From Sulfuricurvum sp. (lineage in GTDB: Bacteria; Campylobacterota; Campylobacteria; Campylobacterales; Sulfurimonadaceae): a DNA stretch of 64,000 bases. The DNA lies in assembly GCF_030691015.1 (NCBI RefSeq), contig NZ_JAUYFF010000014.1, positions 1 through 64,000 of the forward strand, in the 5' to 3' direction. The notes beneath the pieces were generated by a model. That model was not told where the DNA came from and searched no databases. It saw only the letters and a program-made list of their open reading frames with translations. Shown one piece after another: positions 1 to 9,543 of the stretch (positions are counted from its first letter, which is position 1; every line of letters starts with the position of its first letter). Made by a program: the position numbers and the translations under genes.

Positions 1-652
1 GGCTCATGTTGGCGAGAAACTGGCTCTTGGTCTGGTTGGCTTTTTCAGCGATTCGCTTGGCGATCACCAGTTCGTCGTACTCCTGGCTCATTTTTGTCAT
101 ACGCAGGCCGATCAGGGTGAGCAGCAGGGCAGAGAGGATCAATTCACCTAGCGCGATAAGGATGCCCTGAAGCAGGAGGTCCTGCCTGGCCTTGACGATT
201 CCAGAAAGATTGATGCCGAAATGCAGGACACCCAAGGGTTGTCCTGCATAGGAGACAGATCGAACGACATCGTAGCGTGGCGGAGTTTCTTGCGGGTCGA
301 TGCGGAAGGCAGCATCTGCGGACGGTAACGGCGTATTAGCAGGCCATCCGGCATGGGCGACGAGATGTCCTTGGGAGTCGACGATGGCTGCATAGTCGAT
401 GCCTCGCACCGCAACGCTCTCATCCAGCACGGCTTGTGCCGTGGCGTGATCGTGTTGTGCCAGAGGGGCAACGAGAGCGGCACTTAATACGGGAAGCAGT
501 TGGTCGGCATGTGATTTCACCTGAGTGCTCATGCCGTCATTGAGTAACCGAAGGCTGTTGCCCACGAGTAGGGCCAACATCAATGCTTCTACCAGCAGGG
601 CCAAGACGAGCAAACGCCCCCGAAGGGTGCGCCACGGGGCGAGTGTAATCAT
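1..652 (-). CDS. Membrane sensor histidine kinase, N-terminal part (cut by window edge)
   Basis: The reading frame opens at the ATG at 652 and runs off the window at base 1. I translated it by hand. It starts MITLAPWRTLRGRLL, has a first membrane segment (about residues 14-35), a periplasmic region of roughly 120 residues, a second membrane segment (about 165-190), and then a linker ending in SQFLANMS, the start of an H-box (usually ...MSHEIRTP). The phospho-accepting His and the ATPase domain lie outside the window. Its start codon overlaps the stop of the PhnD-like gene (ATGA), so the two are probably translated together. The periplasmic binding protein may present a ligand to this sensor. 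G+C is higher than in most of the window. Confidence 0.85.
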   Translation of the reverse strand, partial: MITLAPWRTLRGRLLVLALLVEALMLALLVGNSLRLLNDGMSTQVKSHADQLLPVLSAALVAPLAQHDHATAQAVLDESVAVRGIDYAAIVDSQGHLVAHAGWPANTPLPSADAAFRIDPQETPPRYDVVRSVSYAGQPLGVLHFGINLSGIVKARQDLLLQGILIALGELILSALLLTLIGLRMTKMSQEYDELVIAKRIAEKANQTKSQFLANMS

Positions 653-1479
653 GGACGTTTCAGTAATTGGCGGACTTCATTGGCGTAGGGTTCCATTTCA
701 ACAAGCTCTCGTGCTTTGAGAGGGCGATACCCTTCCAGTTTGAAGCGGGTGAAATAGGCTTGGGCTTCGGGGGTTTTTGCGAAGGCCCAAAGTGCGGTTT
801 CAATCGCAGTTTTGCGCATTGATTGACGGGGAGCCAGGGCATAGACTCGACCTGCCATCGGCAGGCTTTCGTCGAGGAAGCGCACTCTGCCTTGCAGGGC
901 GGCAGGCAAGCTGTGATAGTTGGGAAAAGAAATGAAGGCAGCACTTCCCGTGCCCTTGAGCACGAGGGCAACGGTACTGTCCGACGCACTGGTGTAGCTT
1001 AACGTGACATTGGGCACGGCATTGCGATGCAGCCAGTGTTGTCCCCATAACGTGACCAGGGAAGAAGGGGATAACCCGAATACGGTGGTTCCCGCCAAAT
1101 CGGCGGGGCGATGATAGGGAGAATCTGCGGCGACCAGCAGGACGGCGCGGAAGTCTGCCTGGTAGGTGAGCAGGGGAAGATAAGCCGCATCTGACTGGAG
1201 CAGCCGGACCTGATGTCCTGTGGTGACGACCAGATCATATTGCTTCGCCATCGCACGCCGCGCAAACTCCGTGAAGTCTGGTGCGGTCACGATTTCAACA
1301 GGTTGCTGGAGCGTTTTCTCAAGATGGTTACGCAGCGGCTGATACATCTCGATAATGATGCGCGCACTGGTATGGGGAGCCACACCGATGAGGAAGGGTT
1401 TCGCTAAGGGCGTGGCCGCTTGTAATGAGCACATGACTAAAAGGAGTAGGCAGCCCAATATTGAAGAGAGTCGGTTCAT
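649..1479 (-). CDS. PhnD-like periplasmic substrate-binding protein
   Basis: 276 residues. The N-terminus MNRLSSILGCLLLLVMCSLQ is a typical secretion signal ending near QAATPLA. The mature part follows the PhnD (phosphate/phosphonate-binding) fold, with an FLIGVAPHTSARIIIEMYQPL opening strand-helix and a central DLAGTTVFG / VTLWGQHWL region. No ABC permease or ATPase gene lies beside it. Instead it overlaps a sensor kinase gene (ATGA at 649-652), and its own start overlaps the HEPN gene stop (ATGA at 1476-1479). That context suggests a ligand-sensing partner of the kinase rather than a transporter component; this is inference. The ligand cannot be told from sequence. Confidence 0.8.
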   Translation of the reverse strand: MNRLSSILGCLLLLVMCSLQAATPLAKPFLIGVAPHTSARIIIEMYQPLRNHLEKTLQQPVEIVTAPDFTEFARRAMAKQYDLVVTTGHQVRLLQSDAAYLPLLTYQADFRAVLLVAADSPYHRPADLAGTTVFGLSPSSLVTLWGQHWLHRNAVPNVTLSYTSASDSTVALVLKGTGSAAFISFPNYHSLPAALQGRVRFLDESLPMAGRVYALAPRQSMRKTAIETALWAFAKTPEAQAYFTRFKLEGYRPLKARELVEMEPYANEVRQLLKRP

Positions 1480-2006
1480 GGTTTGTCCAGATTGGTTAGA
1501 TGATTGAACGGGGTGATTGAAACATGAATATTGAATTTTTCTGCGTATTTGATTAAACCGAGAAACAGTTCAAGCAACCGAGGAGCTTCGTTGATAATGA
1601 AATTCATTCGATCGAGATGCTTTTGCATTTCTTCCGGATAGTCGTGCATCAACCGGTTTCGGATGATGGCAATGGATGAAAATTCATCCGCAGAGGGCAG
1701 CACGCCCAAGCGTTCCATGAGGTTTGTCTTGTCACGATTACTCATGGTTAATATGGGTTCCCGTTCAATTTCACCAATGGATTTAAAGATGGCATCTTGA
1801 ATATTGGACACCAATGACCCATAGCGGAAGATGTAGGCATCCATGACTTCCATTTCAGCATCGGACAATGAGGCCAGTTTTTCCATGGTTAAGGGAACGA
1901 TTTTCATCGCCTGTGCCCGTGCGATGGAGTAGGCCAGACGATCCGCCACACTGGCAGTCACGTGTAATTTCGATTCAAGTGCTGCGGCTAAACGATCAAC
2001 GTCCAT
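1476..2006 (-). CDS. HEPN-domain RNase toxin of a HEPN-MNT module
   Basis: About 176 residues from the preferred ATG at 2006 (MDVDRLAAALESK), which overlaps the MNT stop by 11 bases and follows a G-rich ribosome site in the end of the MNT gene. An upstream in-frame ATG at 2042 is possible but lies deeper in MNT. The helical protein carries IRNRLMHDYP at its centre, the RX4-6H motif of HEPN ribonucleases (RNRLMH). In the family, HEPN proteins cleave RNA and are silenced by AMP addition from the partner MNT nucleotidyltransferase (HepT/MntA type). The pair sits inside a run of coupled signalling genes, which is unusual for a toxin-antitoxin module. Confidence 0.8.
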   Translation of the reverse strand: MDVDRLAAALESKLHVTASVADRLAYSIARAQAMKIVPLTMEKLASLSDAEMEVMDAYIFRYGSLVSNIQDAIFKSIGEIEREPILTMSNRDKTNLMERLGVLPSADEFSSIAIIRNRLMHDYPEEMQKHLDRMNFIINEAPRLLELFLGLIKYAEKFNIHVSITPFNHLTNLDKP

Positions 2007-2286
2007 TGAGCAGAACCCCCTCCTGATGGGCGATTTCATCAATCAACAAGGGAGATTCTCGCTGAACCCGCAGGTCGACGCGTTCATCTAATCGACGCTC
2101 AACTTCCACCAAAAACGCAATTTCGTCACGATAGGTTGAGCCAGGGGCGACGATTTGAATATCGATGTCGCCGCCTCGGACGAGATCGTTCGTGCGCGAT
2201 CCAAAGAGACGGATAGATGCCGATGCGCCAAAATGAGCACGGGCCAGTTCAGTCAAAACGGACACGGTTTGACTGGAAATGCGCAT
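1996..2286 (-). CDS. MNT nucleotidyltransferase antitoxin
   Basis: 96 residues. The motif IRLFGSRTNDLVRGGDIDIQ gives the GSxxxD...DxD signature of minimal nucleotidyltransferases: GSR at about residue 30 and the metal-binding D-I-D about 12 residues on. Known MntA-type proteins add AMP to a Tyr of the HEPN toxin. The start codon overlaps the stop of the upstream hybrid kinase (TAATG at 2284-2288) and its end overlaps the HEPN start, so expression is coupled to the signalling genes. A later third Asp or Glu (ERVDLRV) is present, consistent with an active enzyme. Confidence 0.82.
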   Translation of the reverse strand: MRISSQTVSVLTELARAHFGASASIRLFGSRTNDLVRGGDIDIQIVAPGSTYRDEIAFLVEVERRLDERVDLRVQRESPLLIDEIAHQEGVLLNGR

Positions 2287-4991
2287 TAAATTACCTTCTC
2301 AAGCGGTTCATTGCCTCTGGAAAGGGGTGCGATTTCCCTGTCGGGTAACCAGCGTGTCAGGCATTCGGCGAGGCTGCCGAGGGTAACGGGTTTGGCGAGG
2401 TAATCATCCATTCCTGCGGTCAGACAGGCTTCGCGATCACCGGCCATGGCATTGGCGGTCATGGCGACGATTCTGAGTTTGGCGTTGTCCGGCCCGGCTT
2501 CACCGTTCCTTATTCGGCGCGTCGCCTCAAACCCATCCATAACCGGCATTTGGCAGTCCATCAGAATGAGATCGAAATGCCACCGATGGAGGAGGTCCAG
2601 TGCTTCCTGGCCGTTGCCCGCGCAGGAGACATTTTGTACCCCCAGTTTTTTCAGCATACTTTCCGCCACTCTTTTATTAACGATGTTGTCTTCGACAAGC
2701 AACAGATGGGCGTGTTTGGGGAGCAACGGGTTGAGGGGGGCGGAGGAGGAGGGTTCGGGTGAGACAGGTAATGGGGTCGCATCGACGGAAAGAGGCAGAA
2801 TCAGCGTGAAGAGGCTTCCTTGTCCGAACGTGGATTCCACCTGCAATTCTCCCCCCATGCGCTCGGCGAGTCGGGCACTGATGGCCAGCCCCAAGCCCGT
2901 GCCCCCGAATCGGCGGGTAATGGAGGCATCGGCCTGGCAGAAGGGGGTAAAGAGCATGTCGACCGCTTCCGGGTTTATGCCGATGCCCGTGTCGCGGATG
3001 TCGAAACGCAATCGGGTTTCCAGTGAGGAAGGGGATGTTTCCTGCGATACGTGCAAGGAAACCGTGCCTTGATTCGTGAATTTGACGGCGTTACCGATCA
3101 GATTATTGAGAATCTGGCGGATTCGTCCCATGTCGCCGATGACGCGAGGCGGTACGTCGTCATCGATAACGGCCTGGAAGGAGATCCCCTTGGCTGTCGC
3201 TATCGGTTTGAACAGGTGAGTCGTCTCTAGCACCAAGGGTGTGATTGAAAAGGGTGCTGTTTCAACGCTCAGATGACCGGCTTCAATTTTTGAAAAGTCG
3301 AGAATGTCGTTGATGACGGTCAAAAGTGAGGCCGCACTCGATTGAATGGTTTGTGCGTAATCTTTCTGTTCTGCCGACAATTCGGTCGCCAGCAGTAAAT
3401 CCGTCATGCCGATAACGCCGTTCATCGGGGTTCGGATTTCATGGCTCATATTGGCGAGAAAATTGCTTTTGGCTTTTGTTGCCCCTTCGGCTACTATTTT
3501 CGCAACTTCAAGTTCATCGCGTTGTTTCAGAAGCGATTCTTGTTGTGAGAGGAGCTCTTCGGTCTGCTCTTCGAGCAAAGATGCTTGCTCCCCTAATTGC
3601 TCATTTATGGTTTCGAGTTGATCGCGACGTGCTTGCAGTTGATAGGTCGAAGCGGCTAATTCCAGCGCTTGCGCTTGAGTCGTACCCAGAAGAGTTCGGG
3701 TGGCAACATTTCCGATGAGAATTTGAAATTTCTCTGCAATGATAGGCAACAAAACATCATAAAAAAGGATTTGCTGTTCATTGAAAGTCGAGAGGGATGC
3801 GATTTCGAGTACTGCTAAGGTCGTATCACGATTTTTGATGGGGGATATCATGAGGGTGCATATCTGTAATTTCCCTAAACCGGTTATCACTTCGAAAGTC
3901 TCTTCCTCTCTAAGCGAGACGATGATACTCTTTTGCTCTTTTAATGCTTGAGACATTAGCCCCTCAGCACGAGCAAACGTTTGAGTAGGTGCCTCTTCCC
4001 CTCCGTAGCCGCCGATACGTTTTAGGGAGGTTCCCTCTTCATCCGGAAGATAGAGTGCCGCATAGACGATACCCATAATCGGGGCAAGGGTACTTGATAA
4101 AGCATCCGCGAACGCTTCATAGGATTCGGCGGATTGGACACTGCGGTGGATGAGGGCTATTTTCTCTTTGATCCAATACTCTCTTTTTAGATTCATCGCC
4201 CCTTGTTGGAGAATAAGGAGAGACGAAGCCATCTGTCCTATTTCATTCTGATAACCGGTATACGGTATCGTTACCTCAAGCTCTCCCGTGGCAAGATTTC
4301 CTATTTTTTTTTCCAATTCTTTCAGCGGTCTGCGTATGGATACGGATACGGCATAGCCTGATGCGCTACCAAGGATTAATCCAAAGAATAATAACCACAA
4401 AGAGACTCTTTGTGCATTTTCGGTGATGAGTATACTCTCCTCCATTGCAAATTTAGCATCGTCTTCTTTGAGTCTGATCATCTCAATGACGGCATCATTC
4501 GCCTCATTTGCACTCTCTTTAAATTCATCACCGTTAATGTATAGTGCCGCTTCATTGTTATTTTTAGATTGCAAAAGGATGGCACGGTCAATTTTTTTAG
4601 CATAGGAATCGAAAAGAAAATCAAAGTGTGACATCTTTGTTTTAGCTTCATTACCGAGAAGATGTTCATGAGAGATCAGGGATTCCTCTTTGACTTTTTT
4701 TTGGGAAGAGGCAAGTAAATTTTTAGCACTGTTGAGTTCCGTGGCATTAGTAGCACGTACTATTTGGCGGAGACCTTGTGCAAGGCGGCTCACACCCTCA
4801 GCGACCGATTCGAGATGGGTAATACCGACGAGATGCATATTGTACATATTGCTTTGAATATTACTTAACTTGCGCATCGTATAAATATTTTGAAAGCCGA
4901 TAAGCAAAGCCAAGAAAATTCCTGCACTCATAACCAGCAATAATTTAGTGTTTAGCTCCATTTTTTCTAAAAAAATCATCACTTTAAACAT
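2286..4991 (-). CDS. Hybrid histidine kinase (membrane sensor, HAMP, GAF, HisKA, ATPase, receiver), compositionally mosaic
   Basis: 901 residues from the ATG at 4991, chosen over 5006 because AGGA lies about 8 bases upstream and the ATG overlaps the previous gene's TAA by 8 bases. Order: membrane segment (about 12-33), periplasmic helical region, second membrane segment (about 195-220), HAMP (after [12 protein letters not shown]), GAF-like region (about 280-425), coiled coil (about 430-505), H-box [12 protein letters not shown] with His517, ATPase with DTGIGI and GGTGLGL, and a receiver with phospho-Asp812 ([13 protein letters not shown]). Base composition changes inside the gene near 3720: G+C is 18/60 at 3721-3780 but 33/60 at 3661-3720 and 42/60 at 2881-2940. 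The C-terminal half therefore resembles the downstream foreign-looking genes. Confidence 0.88.
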   Translation of the reverse strand: MFKVMIFLEKMELNTKLLLVMSAGIFLALLIGFQNIYTMRKLSNIQSNMYNMHLVGITHLESVAEGVSRLAQGLRQIVRATNATELNSAKNLLASSQKKVKEESLISHEHLLGNEAKTKMSHFDFLFDSYAKKIDRAILLQSKNNNEAALYINGDEFKESANEANDAVIEMIRLKEDDAKFAMEESILITENAQRVSLWLLFFGLILGSASGYAVSVSIRRPLKELEKKIGNLATGELEVTIPYTGYQNEIGQMASSLLILQQGAMNLKREYWIKEKIALIHRSVQSAESYEAFADALSSTLAPIMGIVYAALYLPDEEGTSLKRIGGYGGEEAPTQTFARAEGLMSQALKEQKSIIVSLREEETFEVITGLGKLQICTLMISPIKNRDTTLAVLEIASLSTFNEQQILFYDVLLPIIAEKFQILIGNVATRTLLGTTQAQALELAASTYQLQARRDQLETINEQLGEQASLLEEQTEELLSQQESLLKQRDELEVAKIVAEGATKAKSNFLANMSHEIRTPMNGVIGMTDLLLATELSAEQKDYAQTIQSSAASLLTVINDILDFSKIEAGHLSVETAPFSITPLVLETTHLFKPIATAKGISFQAVIDDDVPPRVIGDMGRIRQILNNLIGNAVKFTNQGTVSLHVSQETSPSSLETRLRFDIRDTGIGINPEAVDMLFTPFCQADASITRRFGGTGLGLAISARLAERMGGELQVESTFGQGSLFTLILPLSVDATPLPVSPEPSSSAPLNPLLPKHAHLLLVEDNIVNKRVAESMLKKLGVQNVSCAGNGQEALDLLHRWHFDLILMDCQMPVMDGFEATRRIRNGEAGPDNAKLRIVAMTANAMAGDREACLTAGMDDYLAKPVTLGSLAECLTRWLPDREIAPLSRGNEPLEKVI

Positions 4992-6168
4992 CGGTGTTTT
5001 CCTCATTGTTGGTGTTGTGAAGAGCGTTTAATTGTTCGATTTTTGCTCTAATATCCGATTCATTATCCATAAAACGTGCCGCAATCGCTTGAAACTCGTC
5101 TTGCAGGGTTAAAAATGCATCGACGATCTCAGGGTCAAAATGTTTTCCTCTCCCCTCAATAATAATTTTGATCGCCTCACCATGAGGCATCGGTTCTTTA
5201 TAGACACGGCGGCTTATAAGGGCATCATAGACATCCGCTAGGGACATCAGCCGTGCGGATATAGGGATATCGTTTCCGCTTGCACCGGTGGGATAGCCGC
5301 TGCCGTCATATTTTTCTTGATGATAGTAGGCGATCTCTTTGGCAATGCGGAGGAACTCCACCTGAAGTCCCAGTTGATTCTCCGCATGCTTGATCGCATC
5401 ACGACCCAGTGTGGTATGGGTTTTCATGATCTCAAACTCATCACGGGTTAACTTTCCCGGTTTGAGTAATATCCGATCGGGGATTCCCACTTTGCCGATA
5501 TCGTGAAGAGGTGCCGATTTATAGAGAGTTTCAATCATAGTTTCTGAGAGAAAATAGCCGAAATTTGGATTGGTTTTGAGTTTTTCGGCGAGCACTTTCA
5601 CGTAATGCTGTGTCCGCCTGATATGGTTGCCTGTTTCCAAATCCCGTGTCTCTGCCAACGATGCCATGGCCAGAATCGTCACATCTTGTATAGCCGATAT
5701 TTCTTTGGTACGTTTGGCAATCTCTGTTTCGAGATAAAGATTTTTATCGTTTAAAAAATCAGAGGCCGCCTTTACATGAAGCTGGGTTTTAATGCGTGTG
5801 AGAAGAATGGAGGGGGATATGGGCTTAGTGATATAGTCTACCGCTCCCAATTCTAGCCCTTTTTTTTCATCTTCAGGTGCGCTCATGGCGGTAAGGAAGA
5901 TGACGGGGATATTACGTGTTTTGGGATCGGATTTGAGGTTGCGAATAACATCGTAGCCTGACATCCCAGGCATCATAATATCCAGTAAAATCAAGTCGGG
6001 TTTGACATTGCCATGGAGGTATTTTAGGGCTTTTTCACCGCTATTAGCTACTTTTATTTTGTAAATATCATTTAATAGAGCACTCATGAGAGTAAGATTG
6101 TCGGTGGTATCATCGACGACTAGGATAGTGGGGCGTAGTAATATGTCAACCATGATTTCGGGTAGCAT
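4984..6168 (-). CDS. Response regulator with receiver and HD-GYP c-di-GMP phosphodiesterase domains
   Basis: 394 residues from the ATG at 6168, which has GGAG six bases upstream. The ATG at 6180 lacks such a site. A receiver domain ([13 protein letters not shown], phospho-Asp in [13 protein letters not shown]) is followed by a coiled linker and an HD-GYP domain with [10 protein letters not shown], the HHEK-like [13 protein letters not shown] and a C-terminal [17 protein letters not shown] proteins hydrolyse cyclic di-GMP, so this regulator probably lowers c-di-GMP in response to phosphorylation. Its stop overlaps the start of the hybrid kinase gene, so that kinase is the likely partner. Confidence 0.93.
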   Translation of the reverse strand: MLPEIMVDILLRPTILVVDDTTDNLTLMSALLNDIYKIKVANSGEKALKYLHGNVKPDLILLDIMMPGMSGYDVIRNLKSDPKTRNIPVIFLTAMSAPEDEKKGLELGAVDYITKPISPSILLTRIKTQLHVKAASDFLNDKNLYLETEIAKRTKEISAIQDVTILAMASLAETRDLETGNHIRRTQHYVKVLAEKLKTNPNFGYFLSETMIETLYKSAPLHDIGKVGIPDRILLKPGKLTRDEFEIMKTHTTLGRDAIKHAENQLGLQVEFLRIAKEIAYYHQEKYDGSGYPTGASGNDIPISARLMSLADVYDALISRRVYKEPMPHGEAIKIIIEGRGKHFDPEIVDAFLTLQDEFQAIAARFMDNESDIRAKIEQLNALHNTNNEENTDV

Positions 6169-6180
6169 CTGTTTCTCCAT

Positions 6181-6419
6181 TAAAACATATTTAGTAATAA
6201 AAAATTAATATATGTTATAGAATGGCACATTGTAGTCCATTAGTCTTAGTTATTTCTTGGCAAATATAATTATTTAAAATCTATATTTTATGATGGAGCA
6301 TCCTTGGCAATATTAATACATTAAAACTTTAAGCAATAATATAAAACAAGTGATCATACTGTCAATCATCGTTTTTTAAAATTAAATTACGATAGATTTA
6401 ATTACAGGCAGGTGATATT
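6181..6419. other. AT-rich divergent intergenic region
   Basis: Separates the minus-strand regulator from the plus-strand lipoprotein gene, so it must hold both promoters. It contains an imperfect direct repeat, CTTGGCAAATAT at about 6258 and CTTGGCAATATT at about 6303, which could be a regulator site. I see no RNA gene or hairpin terminator. Confidence 0.4.
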
Positions 6420-7883
6420 ATGGGAATTTTTAAAAAATATTCCAATAGAATGGTTTGGTTAAGTATGTCGATGTTTGCCGCATTTCTTGTCGGATGCAGC
6501 GGTAGCGGAAGCGGAAGCGGAACTGGGGCAACTGCTGCAGCCGTTGCCCCCACAGTTATCGCAACAACCCCAGACACTAATGTTACAAATGTCCCCTCAA
6601 ATCGTAAAATTGTGGTCACATTTAGCACACCGATGAATGCGGCTACGATCACGACCGGTACATTTACACTGAGTAGCGGAGGAATTCCGGTTGCAGGTAC
6701 TGTGGCTTACTACAATGATAGAACAGCACTCTTTTCTCCGGATGTCAATCTTACGGATAGTTCCGTATATACAGCGACTATTACAACCGGTGCTAAAAAT
6801 GTCGCAGGTACGGCACTGGCCGCAAACTATGTTTGGCACTTTACAACCGGCACCACACCCGATACGACAAATCCTGATGTCAATTTGACAAATCCTCTTG
6901 CAGGGGCTATTAATGTACCGCTAAACCGTACCATAACGGCTACTTTTAATGAAGTAATGGATCCTGCAAATATTAATGCAACAACATTTACTCTCGTCAC
7001 GAGTTTAGGAGGAGTTCCGATTGCAGGTACTGTATCGTATTTGGGTACAACCGCAAGCTTCAATCCGACGAATGATCTCAATACCAGTACAGAATATAAT
7101 GCAACAATTACTACGGGAGTCAAAGACTTGGCAGGTAATACGATGTTAGTCAACGAAGCATGGACTTTTACTACCGGTACAATAATCGCAGCCGGCCCTG
7201 ATCCCGTTAATCTCGGAACCGCAATTAATTACGCTGTTTTGGCTAAAACAGCAGTTTCAACAGTTCCAAATTCTGTTGTAACAGGACACGTGGGGCTAAG
7301 TCCGGCTGCACGAGGTGCCTTAACCGGATGGTCTGAGACGTATGATGGGACAGACACCTATGCTACATCGGCACAAGTGGTTGCCCCGTTCAGACTGTAT
7401 GCGTCTGATTTAGTGGGTGGAACGACTTCGGCTGATTTAACGACCGCAGTTCTCAACATGCAAGCGGCTTATACCGATGCTGCCGGACGTACTGCCACGT
7501 CCGCTGCCACTACGAATGTCGGAAGCGGAACGTTAACGAGTTTAACTTTAGCACCGGGTGTTTATGAATGGGGCAGTGCGGTAACGATCCCTACCGATCT
7601 TACGTTCAGCGGAAATGCAACGGACGTATGGATACTTAAAGTTGCCGGAACACTCGATATGGCGTCAAATAAGGCGGTTATCTTAGGCGGTACCGCATTG
7701 GCGAAAAATATCTTTTGGCAAGTCTCCGGAGGTGTTACTATCGGAGGCGGAACACAGTTTAAAGGGATAATTTTAGGTCAAACCGCCATTACTATGGGGA
7801 ATCTATCAACGATAGAGGGGAGACTCTTAGCGCAATCTGCCGTAACACTCAATGCTACGACCGTTACTCAACCTGCGCCGTAA
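6420..7883 (+). CDS. Surface lipoprotein with two Ig-like (Big_5) repeats and a DUF3494 ice-binding-like domain
   Basis: 487 residues. A lipobox follows the signal segment (FAAFLVGC, Cys26), then a GSGSGSGTG linker. Two repeats of about 105 residues each begin with the pattern TxPxxxxTNVPxNRxI and end with WTFTTGT or WHFTTGT, as in SbsA-type Big_5 domains. The C-terminal 220 residues (LGTAINYAVLAKTAVS ... GVYEWGS ... VWILKVAGTLDM ... FKGIILGQTAI) fit DUF3494, a beta-solenoid family that includes bacterial ice-binding proteins and surface adhesins. RBS GGCAGGTG precedes the ATG. It lies next to the type II secretion genes and could be a substrate, but that is inference. An adhesive role is as likely as ice binding. 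Confidence 0.85.
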   Translation: MGIFKKYSNRMVWLSMSMFAAFLVGCSGSGSGSGTGATAAAVAPTVIATTPDTNVTNVPSNRKIVVTFSTPMNAATITTGTFTLSSGGIPVAGTVAYYNDRTALFSPDVNLTDSSVYTATITTGAKNVAGTALAANYVWHFTTGTTPDTTNPDVNLTNPLAGAINVPLNRTITATFNEVMDPANINATTFTLVTSLGGVPIAGTVSYLGTTASFNPTNDLNTSTEYNATITTGVKDLAGNTMLVNEAWTFTTGTIIAAGPDPVNLGTAINYAVLAKTAVSTVPNSVVTGHVGLSPAARGALTGWSETYDGTDTYATSAQVVAPFRLYASDLVGGTTSADLTTAVLNMQAAYTDAAGRTATSAATTNVGSGTLTSLTLAPGVYEWGSAVTIPTDLTFSGNATDVWILKVAGTLDMASNKAVILGGTALAKNIFWQVSGGVTIGGGTQFKGIILGQTAITMGNLSTIEGRLLAQSAVTLNATTVTQPAP

Positions 7884-7911
7884 TTACTAATTTATGAATG
7901 AGGAGCATAGG

Positions 7912-8340
7912 ATGAAAACGTGTCTGTTTTTACTTTTTTTATCGGTTGCATTGTTCGCTGATGTATCCGACTATGCCCCCTATTTCGAGAAGGCGGGGAG
8001 TTATTACAACATCCCGCCGATCTTACTTCAGAATATTGCCGTGATTGAAAGCGGGGGAAACCCTAGCGCCATTCGGATTAATGATAATGGAACGAAAGAC
8101 TACGGATTGATGCAAATTAATTCCATACACTTTCGACAATTATCCCTATGGGGGATCAATGAGGGCAATATTCTCAATCCTAAAATCAATATTTACGCAG
8201 CCAGCTGGCTCCTCTCTGGGCATATCAAAGAGCGGGGATTTAATCTTCAAGCCATCGGCAATTACCACTCCAAAACGAAACTCCATAAAGATAAATGGCT
8301 CCGACGACTCACGCTAGCCTTAAAATCATCCCAAATTTAA
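7912..8340 (+). CDS. Periplasmic lytic transglycosylase (SLT, lysozyme-like)
   Basis: About 142 residues from the ATG at 7912, preferred to 7894 because GAGGAG precedes it and it opens a clean signal peptide (MKTCLFLLFLSVALFADV). The SLT fold motifs are present: IAVIESGGNPSAI with the catalytic Glu, DYGLMQINSIHF, and AIGNYHS near the C-terminus. Such enzymes cut peptidoglycan glycan strands and often open space for trans-envelope machines. The 3' end overlaps the 3' end of gspF by 15 bases tail to tail, so it may serve the neighbouring secretion system. Confidence 0.9.
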   Translation: MKTCLFLLFLSVALFADVSDYAPYFEKAGSYYNIPPILLQNIAVIESGGNPSAIRINDNGTKDYGLMQINSIHFRQLSLWGINEGNILNPKINIYAASWLLSGHIKERGFNLQAIGNYHSKTKLHKDKWLRRLTLALKSSQI

Positions 8341-9543
8341 CGCAAAGATAGGCAACAGCATGGCGGTCACGATGACGCCGATGATGCTTCCGATAATGAG
8401 CATAAGAGTGGGCTCTAACACAGAGAGGAAGAGGGAAATTTTATCTTTGTTCGTATCGATGTAAAAGGTCGAAAGATGCTCCAACATCGATGCGAGGGTA
8501 CTGGTCTCTTCGCCGATAGCAACCGCTTCGACAAACGACTCGTCTAGTGTATATCCTTCATTGTCCGTCAATGCCCGAGAGAGGGAAGAACCCTCTACTA
8601 CTTTGATTGAAGCGTGCTCAAACAGCTCTTTAATCACTTCGGAGGAGAGGGTGATACAGGAGAGTTTGATGGTATTTACCACGGGGATTCCTGAACGGAT
8701 TAATAACGACGAAATAGTACAAAAGCGTGCTAAGTCGGCTGTCTCCACCATGTTTCCGACTATCGGGAGGTTCAGAATAAATCCATGTACCCTTCTTTTA
8801 AATCGGCTGTTTGTCGCCATCATATACGAAAAATATCCCACTGCACCGAGCACTCCGGTTCCTAAAAGAAACCAATACTGCGCAAACAGATGAGCTGTTG
8901 CGATTACTATCTGCGTTAAAAGGGGGAGACTCTGCCCCGAGGATTCGAAAATAGCGGTGATTTTCGGTACCACTACGGTGAGCATAAAGCTGATCATGAG
9001 AAGTGAAACCCCGATAATAAATGAAGGGTAGATCAATGCCTGTGTCAGTTGCTTTTTAATACTTTCTTGAAGTGCCAAATAGAGCGAGAGTTCGTTTAAC
9101 ACTTCGGCGAGGATACCGCGATCTTCGGAAATTTTGAGGGTTCCTATATAAAAAACGGGGAGAGTATAGTGCTCTTGGGCTGCGAGAGCCTGTGCAAAGC
9201 TTTTCCCTTCGTTGATGAGAGTGATGAGGTTTTCAAAAAAACGCTCCATTCGGAGCCTTTTGTGATTTTGATGTTTTAAGAGATTCAGTGCGCGGCTCAG
9301 TGGAATCCCCGCATTGAGATAGACGGCAAGGTCTCGACTCAATCTCGCTAAGAGGGAGGATGCCATTTTTCGCTCACGAAAAAGGGAGAGGATATCGAGT
9401 AGCGATCCTTTAGACTCAAGTATCTCCGAATAGAAAATCCCCAGTGTTTTGAGTTTCATTTTGGCTTCGTCGATCGAGAGTGCTTCGATGGTGTCGCTGA
9501 GGAGTTCTCCTGTGCTGTTGAGCCCTTTATAGTGAAATTGCAT
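8326..9543 (-). CDS. gspF: Type II secretion inner-membrane platform protein GspF
   Basis: 405 residues. Two homologous T2SSF halves are visible (RLSRDLAVYLNAGIPLSRALNLL and RFCTISSLLIRSGIPVVNTIKL), separated by membrane segments around residues 165-195 and 215-235, with a third near the C-terminus (LEPTLMLIIGSIIGVIVTAMLLPIFAL). GspF is the polytopic platform that contacts the GspE ATPase and GspL. It starts immediately after the gspE stop and is the last gene of the minus-strand operon. Confidence 0.95.
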   Translation of the reverse strand: MQFHYKGLNSTGELLSDTIEALSIDEAKMKLKTLGIFYSEILESKGSLLDILSLFRERKMASSLLARLSRDLAVYLNAGIPLSRALNLLKHQNHKRLRMERFFENLITLINEGKSFAQALAAQEHYTLPVFYIGTLKISEDRGILAEVLNELSLYLALQESIKKQLTQALIYPSFIIGVSLLMISFMLTVVVPKITAIFESSGQSLPLLTQIVIATAHLFAQYWFLLGTGVLGAVGYFSYMMATNSRFKRRVHGFILNLPIVGNMVETADLARFCTISSLLIRSGIPVVNTIKLSCITLSSEVIKELFEHASIKVVEGSSLSRALTDNEGYTLDESFVEAVAIGEETSTLASMLEHLSTFYIDTNKDKISLFLSVLEPTLMLIIGSIIGVIVTAMLLPIFALNLG

